Of a stretch of 64,000 nucleotides of DNA, positions 34,145 to 45,025 are shown piece after piece; position 1 is the first letter of the stretch; each line of letters begins with the position of its first letter. This DNA comes from Argyresthia goedartella. Taxonomy: Eukaryota > Arthropoda > Insecta > Lepidoptera > Argyresthiidae. Made by a program: the position numbers and the translations under genes. The notes beneath the pieces are model-generated. The model was not told the DNA's origin, ran no database searches, and saw only the letters and a program-made list of their open reading frames with translations. The DNA lies in assembly GCA_949825045.1 (NCBI GenBank), contig OX463815.1, forward strand, positions 16,919,231 to 16,983,230. The letters run 5' to 3'.

Positions 34145-34702
34145 ATGTCGTTTCAAGAGTTAGTCAGTTTACAGGAAGAAATGGGAAGGCAGATAAACCG
34201 AGCCCTCAGTAATTACAAAAAGTCGAGGAGTAGAATTACGGAAGCATACATTGAAACAAGATTAGAGTCATTAGAGTCAAACTGGGAAAAATACAAACAA
34301 ACAAACCTAGAGATTAGCAAAATTGCAACCACAGATTTGAGGACAACAGAGAGGTATTTCACTGAAGACACATTCTACACCTGCGAAGATGTTTATTTGG
34401 AACTCAAGACACTGATGAAGGAGCGCTTATCAGAAATAAGTTTGCCCAAGATGAGCACGAGCACGGAAAAGGAAGCCACACACAAAACAGAGACACAAAA
34501 GTTGACAAAACTGCCTCCGATTAAAATACCTTCATTCTCGGGGATTTACACAGAATGGCCGAGTTTTTACGATCTCTTCAAGTCGTTGATTCATACAAAT
34601 TCAACGTTGAGCAATATACAAAAATACCACTACTTGAAGAGTAGTCTAACTGGAGAGGCAGAAGGATTATTGAGGCAGTTTCCACTGACTGATGCAAACT
34701 AA
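34145..34702 (+). pseudogene. BEL/Pao gag, 5' part up to a stop
   Basis: Start of the Gag-Pol polyprotein. The ATG at 34145 opens a coiled-coil-like N-terminus, followed by the conserved Gag segment with IKIPSFSGIYTEWPSFYDLF and a GEAEGLL motif. It ends at an in-frame TAA (34700-34702), after which the same frame remains open to 36901, so the stop is a point disruption of one longer ORF. Confidence 0.85.
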
Positions 34703-36901
34703 AATAAGGCACTGACACTTTTGGAAAGTCGATTTGATAACAAGAGGTTGATAGTTCACGCACACATCACACGACTGAGGAACCAAAGGAAACTATCAAC
34801 AGAGACAGCAAGGGGGATACGAGATATTTTAGATACCACAAACGAGTGCTTGAGCGCATTAAACACTATCGGCGTACACACGGAAAGCTGGGATGCGATC
34901 ATCACTCACATCATAGTAGAAAAGTTAGATATCGAGAGTCACAGGCTCTGGGAACAAAAACAGGGAGCGTCGCGTGACATTCCAACTACAGGGGAACTAT
35001 TGGAGTTTATGGAGGTTCGATTTCGGTCTTTAGAAGCCCTGAATGCCACGCAGACGAAAGAACACACGACACGCACACCACAACGACCCCAGCCAATAAA
35101 GACGTTCGCAACAAGCTCTCAAGATACGACAGCACAAGCTACTAAATCAAGCTTCCTAGAGCACAAACCTAGCTGTGTGTTATGTTCTGGAGATCACTAT
35201 GTGTACCACTGTCAAGAGTTCATTAAAATGACATCTGAACAAAGAAGAGATTTGGCGCAAGATAAACAACTCTGTTTCAACTGCCTTGTACCAAAACACC
35301 CTGTGCGTTTCTGTAGACAGAGAACTACTTGCAGAATATGCAGTCGAAAACACCACACTCTTCTTCACACTACGAATGAACCTACGACAGCGAAACAGTG
35401 CTCACACACACAAGAAGAACTGGAAGAAGAAACAACACCAATTGCCGTTCACAAAGTTGAGTCGACTAAGAGTCAAATTCTGCTTGCCACTGCCTTAGTA
35501 CGAGTAATGGATCGTGATGGACGAAAACATATACTGCGTGCGCTGATCGATCAAGGTTCTCAGGCATCCTTCATAAAGGAATCAGCAGCGCAACGACTGG
35601 GCTTACGCAGGACTGGAGTATTCAGCAGGATCACTGGAGTAGATTCTACTATGACTACAGTGTCGAAAGCGCAGATAGAACTCGCACTGTTTTCACTAAG
35701 TTCGGAAGAGTCGGTAGCCGAAGTGAAAGCACACATCCTCAAATCGCTACAATCTATACTACCAGGCAGGGAATTCACAACAGAACCGGGATCAGGGATT
35801 CGAGAGTTGACACTAGCGGATCCTGGTTTCTGTAAGCCTGGTGGTATAGACATGTTATTGGGAGCAGAGATATACGCACATATTTTGTTGGATGGTTTAA
35901 GGAAATTCGGTACACTATTGGCACAAAACTCACGACTCGGATGGATAGTATCCGGAGCAGTACAAGGGAATAAAACACAAGTAGAAGATATAATAGTGAT
36001 GCACAATAAACGAGAGGTCAATGACCTATTACAGATGTTTTGGGAGTCTGAGGAGTTACACACAGAGAAACGCATAATGACAACAGACGAAAAACGGTGT
36101 GAGAAGATTTATGAAGAGACACATTCTCGCACACCCTCGGGACGTTACAAGGTAGCCTTACCATTTACAGATGAGAATGAAACACAACTAGGAGACTCAA
36201 AGGACGTTGCTGTCAAACGTTTGATGAACATGGAGCGCCGCTTCAAAAGGGATGGAGAGTTTCAGCAACGGTACATCGGATTCATGAAGGAGTATGAGGA
36301 CTTAGGGCACATGGAGAAAGTGCCTAAGGATGAGATACACAAGTCCAATACATACTACCTCCCACACCATGGCGTACTTCGAGAAGAGAGTACTACAACG
36401 AAGGTGAGAGTCGTGTTTGACGGTTCTGCGCGGACAAGTTCAGGGACATCACTAAACGAACAACTTTTGATTGGTCCATCACTACAACACGACATCCGTG
36501 ACATCTTCTTGCGTTGGCGAAAACACAACATCTGCTTAGTGGCCGATATACAACGGATGTACAGACAGATCCTCGTGAGACAAGACGACGTGGACTACCA
36601 AAGGATCGTATGGCGGAGTAAGCCAGAGGACCCCATACAGGATTATCGCCTACTCACCGTGACTTATGGGACATCTTGTGCGCCATACCTTGCTATCAGA
36701 ACATTGAGACAGTTAGCAAGTGATGAAAGTGATAAGTTTCCAAAGGCGGCTAGTGTTTTACAAAGTGACTGTTATATGGATGACATTTTATGTGGATGTG
36801 ATACTATCGATGAAGCTATACAATTGTCTACAATTGGGAGCTTATTGATATGTCAAACAAGGGGGGGTTCGTGTTACATAAATGGAATTCAAATTCTGTG
36901 A
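34703..36901 (+). pseudogene. BEL/Pao gag C-term, protease and RT
   Basis: Continues in the gag frame after the stop. Zinc knuckles: CVLCSGDHYVYHC, CFNCLVPKHPVRFC and CRICSRKHHTLLH. An aspartic protease of the A17 type has its active site in ALIDQGSQASF (DQGS where DSGA is common), followed by LLGAEIYAHILLDG. RT has VRVVFDGSAR, ADIQRMYRQILV and the catalytic YMDD in SDCYMDDILCG. A frameshift near 36827-36850 ends this part within the RT palm; coding continues in another frame from about 36850. Confidence 0.85.
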
Positions 36902-38617
36902 AAGTATTGGAGAGCTTGCCTGCGGGAAACAACCAGACACGAGAACCTATTAACATAATGATGGATAAAACTGTTAAAACGTTGGGTGTCAGATGGAACC
37001 CCAGTAGTGATTGTTTTGAATTGAACATGAAGCTTCCATCTGCCTCACCAAGGGTAACAAAGAGAAGTGTATTGTCTGATGTTGCGACAATATATGATCC
37101 TCTGGGCTGGTTGTCTCCTGTGGTCATAGTTGCTAAAATGTTTCTACAAAGGCTGTGGCTGCTTGGTCTTGGTTGGGATGACGAACTACCAAATGAAGTC
37201 AAAACAGAATGGTTGACATATCGAGATGAGATTAACACCATGTCAACAATTTACTTGCCACGTTGGATTGGCATGACTAGAACAATAAAACGGGTAGAGT
37301 TACATGGGTTCAGTGACGCCTCCATAACTGCATTCGGGGGAGTAGTCTTTCTTCGCATTATACGGGAAGATGATACAGTAGAAGTTAAAATGGTATCAGC
37401 CAAGACCAAGGTAGCACCGGTAAAACAAGTCACGTTGCCACGTTTAGAGTTGTGTGGGGCTGTATTGACAGCAAAACTGTTACACAAAGTTAAAGTCTGT
37501 TTAGGTATACCCGATGATCAAATTTATGGCTGGACGGACTCAACCATAGTTCTTGCTTGGCTTCAGAAACATCCAAATTCTTGGAAAACTTTCGTGGGTA
37601 ATAGAGTCGCGGAGATTTTGAATGTCACAAAGCCAAGTCAGTGGCACCACGTTAGTTCAAAAGACAACCCCGCGGATTGTGCCTCTAGAGGTTTGCAACC
37701 GGCACAATTAGCTCAACATGAACTATGGTGGGCCGGACCACAATGGTTGAAATCACCACATCCTATTTCATGTGTTAGTAGGATACATGTGACTAATTTA
37801 GAAGAGAAGATTGTTGTACATCTGGCTGTAGATGTAGATGAAGAGTTTCTTTTACACAAATATTCTACCTTGATGAAACTGAAACGTGTGATAGGATATT
37901 GTTTTAGATTTGTACATAATTGTAAGAGAAAGGCACAACAGAAAAACATCGATTCCACTGAAGATAGATTAGAAGAAATGCCAAAGTTTCTAGTAACAAG
38001 AGAGTGGAAGAGGGCAATGAACGCATGTGTAAAGATTTCACAGAATCGATATTTTTCAGATGAGTTGCATGACTTATCACATGGACAAACTGTAAATAAG
38101 AAAAGTCCGTTGTATTTTCTTCATCCATTCTTGGATACTGAGGATATAATCAGAGTTGGTGGACGTCTTGAGAACGCTCCACTTCCATATGATACTAAAC
38201 ATCCTGTAGTAGTGTCTGGTAAATCCAGGTTAGCGTTTTTAATTGTTGATCAGACTCACAAAACCACATTGCATGGCGGACCTCTGCTAATGTTAAATGT
38301 TATAAGAAGTAACTATTGGATTATGAATTTAAAATCTATTGCTAAATTCCATGTTCGAAAATGTATACAATGTATCAGACAATCTCCAAGGTTTGCTTCA
38401 CAAATCATGGGAAACTTGCCAGCATCCAGGGTGACAGTTTCTAAACCTTTTACATGTAGTGGTGTTGACTTTGCAGGGCCTATATTGCTTAAAACCTCGA
38501 GACTTCGAAATGCACAAACAACGAAGGCCTACATTGCCGTTTTCATTTGCACCGCTACTAAGGCTATTCACTTGGAGCTGGTTTCAGAATTGACAACCGA
38601 AGCCTTTATAGCTTCAT
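36850..38617 (+). pseudogene. BEL/Pao RT end, RNase H, integrase N-part
   Basis: Frame-shifted continuation. RT thumb and connection (VATIYDPLGWLSP), RNase H (HGFSDASITAFGGVVF, LPRLELCGAVLTAKLL, DSTIVLAWL), a linker with GLWWxGP-like LWWAGPQWL, and integrase with HHCC zinc ligands (DQTHKTTLHGG, CIQCIRQ) and the first catalytic Asp in GVDFAGP. The frame is cut at TTAA 38618-38621 by the MITE, just before the second catalytic Asp. Confidence 0.87.
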
Positions 38618-38621
38618 TTAA

Positions 38622-39313
38622 CCCGTCAAACGTCCTATGCGCTACATAAGCGCATAACTTTTTTGGGCGGCTAGCGTCCTGTGCGCTGCATAAGCGCATA
38701 GAAAGTATTGCAAACTTCGACGTTTTATGAATATTCACCAAGTTTCAGAATGTTCCCGGAAGTAGTCTTAGATTATGAGTAGTTTAGTTGGCAACCGTGT
38801 GATATGATTGGAACTGACATTGAGACAGCCAAATCAGATCAAAATAAATAAAATACCAAGCCATGTTGCCATTTTGGGCAGGCCGGCCGCAGACTTACAT
38901 TTTATGTTTGTCAATATTTATTAATTGTGAAGTAATTACTGTGTTTTGTAATAAAATAATACATCTTATCGCTGGAGAAATGAATAGTGGTGATGTGAAA
39001 AATGGAAAAAAGTGTAAGTTTTGTGTTTGGCCCGTAAGAACGAAATATAATTAGAGGTGTCAGTGTCAAATAATGGATTCTGAAAACAATCGATGAAAAG
39101 CCTTATCAACTTTATTATCACATGTGAGTACTATACATCACAAGATAGGTAATTTCATAAACTTTATTATGGTACATAACATGTTAGGAAACTAATAAAA
39201 TAACCTAACAAACTTATGAAATTCCTAACGCAAGTCGATTGAAAGTTTATTTTCGCCAGAACCTTGGACGCGTTAGGGTCCTCAAGATTCGCTGTACAGG
39301 GACATTCCAGAGG
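38622..39313. mobile_element. TTAA-type (piggyBac-like) MITE in integrase
   Basis: 692 bp bounded by TTAA duplications at 38618-38621 and 39314-39317. It starts CCCGTCAAACGTCC and ends GGGACATTCCAGAGG; the ends are imperfect inverted repeats (9 of 14). Taking one TTAA as the original site, the integrase frame is continuous across it. The left end carries two tandem copies of a palindrome, CGCTACATAAGCGCATA and CGCTGCATAAGCGCATA. No transposase ORF is present. Confidence 0.82.
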
Positions 39314-39317
39314 TTAA

Positions 39318-40071
39318 AAGATTTACTTCAAGGCGTGGTCATTGCGCTCAACTATATTCAGACTGTGGATCCAACTTCATTGGTGCCAACTTTGAACTAA
39401 AGAGAATGCTCAATAAAGCTAAATCAGAGCTGCCAGAGGACCTGTCACAATTATTGGCCTCTGAGGGTACCGAATGGCATTTTATACCTCCAGGATCGCC
39501 ACACTTTGGAGGATTATGGGAATCCGGGGTGAGATCTACGAAGCACCATATCAAACGTGTTCTCGGTGACACAAAACTAACATTCGAAGAATATGCTACG
39601 TTGTTAGCGCAGATCGAGTCTTGTTTAAATTCTCGTCCCATTTCACCCATGAGTGACTCAGTTGATGATCTCACTGCTTTGACACCTGGTCATTTTCTAG
39701 TATTGGGACCACCAGTTGTGGTTCCTCACGTAAATGTCTTGGATGTTCCCGTCAATAGACTAAATCGATGGCAACATCTGGAACATATGCTACAATGTTT
39801 CTGGCAAAGATGGAAATCTGAATACTTGACGACCTTACAAAACCGTTATAAATGGTCGTCCCAGAAACCATCTATTAAAATAAATGATTTAGTTATTATT
39901 AAGGACGATCGAGTTCCTCCATCTAAATGGCCTCTTGCTAGAGTCGTTGATACTCATCCAGGCAATGACGGATTAATTCGAGTAGTCTCATTGAAATGTC
40001 TTCAAAAAGTTATTAAGCGACCTATTACTAAGTTATGTATTCTACCTTTTATACAGTCCACAGAGATTTAA
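39318..40071 (+). pseudogene. BEL/Pao integrase C-part
   Basis: Resumes directly after the MITE (RFTSRRG), with the second catalytic Asp in YSDCGSNFIGAN, the Glu in GGLWESGVRS and the C-terminal GHFLVLGPP and SKWPLARVVDTHPGNDGLIR motifs. It ends at TAA about 30 bp before the 3' LTR. Without the MITE the integrase would look complete. Confidence 0.87.
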
Positions 40072-40100
40072 AGGACTATAATAGTCCTTGGGTGGCGGCA

Positions 40101-40276
40101 TGTTTACGCAGCCATCACTAGATGGCGTTGTCTGTACTTTGCCTCGCGCAATAGAGATTTTCTTGTGTTAGGTTAAGTACCATTCGATGATTTGATTAGA
40201 TTAGTTCTTCCATACAATACAACCAAGAGTGTTTTACTTCAGTACAGTGCAGTGTTCAGTCAGTTTTAGGTAAACA
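40101..40276 (+). repeat. BEL/Pao 3' LTR
   Basis: 176 bp matching 33637-33812 except for one base; followed by the ATATG target duplication. Confidence 0.9.
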
Positions 40277-40745
40277 ATATGTTATATTTAATACATAAAA
40301 ATATTTTTCGCAATGCATTATTATTTAACTAAATGAACAAGCGCTCGGAGACGAAATCAGTTTCCTATATGAAACTTACACGCAAAAATAGGTAAAAAAG
40401 GGGAAAATTTTTAGTTGTTTTATTTTATTTTTAATGTTATTATTACAGGAGTTTAGTAATATTTTCTATAATTTTCTTGGTCTCGGAGCTCAGGCTGCCC
40501 CGCGGGGCTCTGCGCGGGAGCATGCGTCAGTCTGCTTCGACGCGATGCGACGGGTATTTGTTTTCTTTGTCTAATTCTCAATGCCATTGGCCCTTGTTCA
40601 GCCCTAAATAGCGCATCGAGTTGGATCCGTGAAAAGAAAAAAAACACTCTTATTAGGAGTAAGTAAGTCCTTCTATGTTCCAGGTAGCAACTCTTACCTC
40701 CAGTTTCTAATGAGTGTTCAAATGTAACAAGCGATTAATCGAAGA

Positions 40746-41633
40746 TTAATTCAAAATAACCGCACGTGATTGGCTGAAATGAGATTAACAAGAATTTAAC
40801 AAGTTGTCACAGTAAATTTTCCTTTCGGAAACCGGGCGTTAGTGTATTCAGCAGGGTGACATCTTGTCAACAAGAGTGAATATCAGTCCCAGTCTCAGAT
40901 AAACGAAACTCTTCGCTCCCAGCAGAGTAACTAGTTTGTTGAAGGAGTGTTTTATTTTTCAGCTTTGTTTTAGTTTTCAGATTGCTTTATCAGCAGTTCT
41001 TGAATTGTGGTCATTGTCGATAAGGGGGCGGAAGCGGTTCTTGGTTGTTTTGTCATGGTAATGTCAGTTCTTCATGACTTATATTAGTTTCTTATTATAT
41101 GTCTGTGACTTTTATCTCCGATTTTGATTATTTCTGCATGAATAATACATTTCCCTCTGGAAATGATGTTTTGTCCATAATGAATTGCTGGTTTTTTTTT
41201 TCCACCATCCACTTTGCTTGCTACTTGGGTTGTTGCTGGATGAGTATTTCTTTTTTTTAGATTTCTTTAAGCAATTTCTTGGTATATTTTACAACTTTTG
41301 TAATAACAAAAGTGGCTGGATGGCTTCCAAAGCATAAGGCACATTTGGCAGGTGGGTTCCTTTGGACAGTCTGATGTCTAGTGGCCCTGCGCGTTTCACA
41401 CAATGATAGGGCCTCAGGCAGTTGTTCTCACTAAAGGTACATGTTTAGCACCCGCTTCAAACCCACATCTCCTGCTTGAGAAGTGAGTGTAAAACCACTA
41501 GACCACAGATTTTAATCCTATTTTTGAAAGCCAGTATTTATAAATTTTAGAGAAAATAAGAAGGCATAAGAAAGGTAGGCCCCATTTTCTATTAGGTGTC
41601 TGTAAAAAAACAATGAAAATTTCTTTGTAAATT
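40746..41633. other. Intergenic with degenerate SINE
   Basis: 41450-41510 is a decayed tRNA-like SINE on the minus strand (related to 18960-19035). A half-hairpin motif GATAAGGGGGCGGAAGCGG at 41020 also occurs near 21840. Otherwise nothing recognised. It includes the 3'UTR of OSGEPL1. Confidence 0.45.
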
Positions 41634-42971
41634 CTATAACTTTAATTTCATTAATTTGGTTTGTATTCTTGATTCAATTACATTAGAAATCATATTAATA
41701 CCTAAAGGACTAACTGCTTTTATGTCAAGTTTTTCTATATCATGAACAATATCTATATTTCTGAGCCATTTCTCTAAACCATTCCATGCAATCATGACTC
41801 CATTATCTTTACACAATATAGGTATTGGTCTATATATGCTATAGTCCAGCTCACTGCACATCAATGTTAATGCACTGAAAATGAAATTGTTGCAAGCAAC
41901 TCCTCCAGATACAACAAGCTGCCTATTATATTCAGGTATTAATTTATTGATATGACAGAACTCTGCAGCTCTCTGGGTTCGGTGAACTAAATGCCTCGAT
42001 GTTGCCATGAGCATAGCAGCACACAAATCATTTACTTCTGGGATGACCTGATCACCTACAATTTTATGTTCTTTCTCCTTCTTGTAAAGTTTTGAGAACA
42101 CAGAAGTTTTTAAGCCATTAAAACTGAAATTACAGTCCTTGTAATCAACTAGGGGTAAAGGAAGTTGAAACATGTGTGGATTTGTAGCTTTCGATGCAGC
42201 AAGTTCTATGGCTTCTCCGCCACAAACTTTTGAGTATTCAGGTATGTTTCTAAGTTTCATTTTTCTGGCAACTTTATCAAATGCCTCTCCTGGCGCGATG
42301 TCCATGCTTTCACCGAGGAGTAAAAATTTGTTGATATCTTGAACTACAGCTAGAAGACAGTGACCACCTGATATTAATAGCACTAAGTATGGAAATTCAA
42401 TATTTACATTAATTCTGGCAGCCAGTGCATGGGCTTCCATGTGGTGGATGGGTATAATTGGTTTATTGTATTTGCGTGCCAGGTGCTTCGCGTAGTTCTT
42501 GCCTATAGCTAAACTCAGGGCGAGGCCTGGTTCTAGAGTAACAGCGATAGCGGATATATCTTCGATAGATAGATTAGCCTTTTTCATTGTTTCTGTTACA
42601 ACTGGCTCCATGTTTTTTCGATGAAGGTCTTGCGCTATATCGGGTATGATGCCTCCGTTTCTGAGATGCATCAAGTGCTGGGAATGCAGGCTTTCTCCAA
42701 GTACTTCACCACGATCATTTATAACCGCACACCCGGTATCGTCACATGAAGTTTCGATACCGAGTATTGCACATTGCGAATAGTGTTTGCACTGTCTAAT
42801 GATAAGTTCGTTTCTAATCGTCGTCCGGGGTTTAAAGAACTTACTAAAATGCCTCAAGTGCATTGTTAGATGATGAGATAACTTAAAAAATAGTTTCTTT
42901 AAAATTAGAACAACAAAAACAGACCTAATTTCGAGGTTAGTTTGACGCAAATAGTGATGTGAGTGATCCAT
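41634..42971 (-). CDS. OSGEPL1: Mitochondrial tRNA t6A synthesis protein OSGEPL1 (Qri7/TsaD-like)
   Basis: Transfers the threonylcarbamoyl group to A37 of ANN-decoding tRNAs in mitochondria (family knowledge: Kae1/TsaD/Qri7). The 445-aa frame has the ASKHA-type start CAILGIETSCDDTGCAV (about 67-83), GGIIPDIAQDLHRKN, the metal-binding HxxxH in HHMEAHALAA (H177 and H181), LLISGGHCLL, GEAFDKVARKMKL, and VSGGVACNN near the end. The N-terminus before residue 67 is basic and hydroxylated, as for a mitochondrial presequence. An internal Met at residue 37 (42863) is an alternative start giving 409 aa, closer to the family length. There is no intron in the coding region. The GC content is like host genes, so it is not a transposon passenger. 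Confidence 0.92.
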   Translation of the reverse strand: MDHSHHYLRQTNLEIRSVFVVLILKKLFFKLSHHLTMHLRHFSKFFKPRTTIRNELIIRQCKHYSQCAILGIETSCDDTGCAVINDRGEVLGESLHSQHLMHLRNGGIIPDIAQDLHRKNMEPVVTETMKKANLSIEDISAIAVTLEPGLALSLAIGKNYAKHLARKYNKPIIPIHHMEAHALAARINVNIEFPYLVLLISGGHCLLAVVQDINKFLLLGESMDIAPGEAFDKVARKMKLRNIPEYSKVCGGEAIELAASKATNPHMFQLPLPLVDYKDCNFSFNGLKTSVFSKLYKKEKEHKIVGDQVIPEVNDLCAAMLMATSRHLVHRTQRAAEFCHINKLIPEYNRQLVVSGGVACNNFIFSALTLMCSELDYSIYRPIPILCKDNGVMIAWNGLEKWLRNIDIVHDIEKLDIKAVSPLGINMISNVIESRIQTKLMKLKL

Positions 42972-45025
42972 TCTCCATATCCGATTTGGCCGAAAACCAA
43001 ACCTATAGATAATTCAATCGATGTGATGATTCTCTTGCTTGATCGATACCTCCTTGGCCGGCAGGTTTTATAATAGAGGGAGACACAGCAGCTGCCGTCT
43101 ACCCTTTGACGGACCTAGCAAAATATGAAACCATAAAGTAAAAGTGGGTCCCTAACGTGAAATGAAACTATATATGGGTAATTCTCATTTGCAAAAAAAA
43201 AATTGGTAGTCACTAACCGTCTTATTAATAAAAACACTATTCTGTTGTTAATCCTTCTTTACTCTCAGACTAGACTAGACTAGCTAGTTGCTCTCAGGTT
43301 GAACTGGGTAAGTCTGGTGTAAAATTGTTATTAATAAACATTGCGTAAGCTTGGAATAACAAAGTATTCCTTTCGCTTGGTTTAGCGGGTGATCTATGGC
43401 AACCACAATTATTTAAAAGTAAAAAATGGTCTAAAAGGACTGATTCCAGGGCCGTAAGACCCAAAAAAAACTAATTGACATCCGTTTGACACTGAGAAGT
43501 TGGAGTTGGCGCTTCAAATCTTCATTCTTCAATTAAAGACAATAATTTAATTGAAGATCAATGAAGTTAAAGATATCTTTTTGCTGATTAACTATTGTCG
43601 TTGTGGAGTGTGTTGTAGTGTTGAAATTATGTCGAACAAACGGAATCGCTCTGTTAATTGGGACCAACAAGAAAAGGCATGTATGTAAAGTGCATTAAGT
43701 GATCATTTCTTTGATAGTACAGTCTTGCTTTATGATACTAAGGTATGCATAAAATAGATTATTTTAGTGAAGGAACATTTAATGCAAACTTTGGTGTTTG
43801 TATTTTATTTTTGTGGTAAAATGGTAGGGATCTAGTATCGTTTAGCAGGGGGGGGGGGGTCGCCCCCATCCCTCTGACGCTACTCCCGTTACAAGGTAAT
43901 GCACACTTTTTGTAACCTCATTTTTGAAGTTATGTTTACATAATTTTGCTACGAAAGTGACCAATTTCGCATTATTATTTCGAAATCGCCTTGGGGGGTC
44001 CCCCCCCTGAAACTACTCCCCTTACAAGGTAATGAACCGTTGTTGAGAATTATGAAGTTTTCAAATTTTTAATAACGTTATTTGATGGGTCGAAAAAAGT
44101 GACATCTAGTGAAATATCTCGTAATTTATGTGTGTAGATGGCTCAAATTTCTCTATGGTTGAATCGTTGTTTGCGACACGCATGAGTACGCAGGAAGCAA
44201 AAAAACAACACATTCTGTCTCAATATGCTCGCGACCTCGAGTATAACGTTAGTTAGACTCTGTAAAATATAGCATGATAGCTGAGTCAGCTGTTAGAATG
44301 ACATGACTAAAACTGAGATTAAGTAGGTCAATATAATTATCAATATTTCGACTATATGTAACTGAACGTTTCCATTAAATCAAACAAAAGGAACTTGTAA
44401 CACGTTTTTATTCTTGTAATAAAGGTTCACAACCCAAATCATCATCATCAAATTTAAGTCTCAATCTATTTTCTCACGCTATTATATGATTCATTAAATT
44501 TTTCAGGATCGATAACTTGTCTTGTTTTAGATGACCCTAGGACATCACTATTCGCGTCTAAAGTATGATATTTGTCTTCCATACATACATTTCACCGTCC
44601 AAAAATACGGTACTTCATAGGCGTGATTTTGATGACAGCTGCCACAGCTATCATGCTTTATTTTACAGAGTATATTTAGTAATATTTTGCTGGAGGGAGT
44701 TCGTTATTTGTTGCTGTGCTGTGTGAGAGAGTTGACATAGAAAATAATTGTAAGTATGGCGAAACAAATGTACGACTTTAAAAGTACTTCTAAAGAATCA
44801 GATTGATATTTCGACCTACTTAATATTGTATGATAATTTGGTAATAAATAATAAATTATAAAAGTAATTTAAATATAACTGTATTAATAAAGACTTTATT
44901 AAATCTTTATAGTGTTTTTTGGGGGGTTTTTTCAATTGATTTTGGGCATTTAAGGGGGATTTTAAGTTTGGTTAGGGGGAAAATATTTAAGGAGTTGGCG
45001 ATCCTGCAGGCAGTAAGGCAGGTAT
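42972..45025. other. Intergenic with G-runs; possible short exon
   Basis: A possible small coding exon starts at ATG 43630 (MSNKRNRSVNWDQQEKA), resembling the start of a Myb/SANT-like protein, with no confirmed splice partner. G-runs at 43849-43860 and 43993-43998 are each followed by CCCCC tracts and a shared CTCC(C)TTACAAGGTAATG motif, so this is a small duplicated repeat. The rest is AT-rich. Confidence 0.35.

Larger units (their letters stand above)
33637..40276 (+). mobile_element. BEL/Pao LTR retrotransposon, young but broken
   Basis: The 176-bp LTRs (33637-33812 and 40101-40276) start TGTTTACGCAG and end GGTAAACA and differ at one site that I can see (GATTAAATT versus GATTAGATT). A 5-bp target duplication ATATG flanks the element at 33632-33636 and 40277-40281. 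The coding order gag-PR-RT-RNase H-IN is typical of BEL/Pao. It is damaged by a gag stop, a frameshift in RT and a MITE in integrase. A G-rich stretch GGGTGGCGGCA just before the 3' LTR may be the polypurine tract; the primer site after the 5' LTR could not be assigned to a tRNA. Confidence 0.92.
33490..40745 (-). repeat. LINE-containing repeat, copy 2 (split by BEL/Pao)
   Basis: Flanking parts 33490-33636 and 40277-40745 are continuous with each other when compared with copy 1. The 3' part lacks about 470 bp present in copy 1. It ends with the endonuclease start (AGGTAGCAACTCTTACCTCC near 40682 on the plus strand). Confidence 0.6.
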
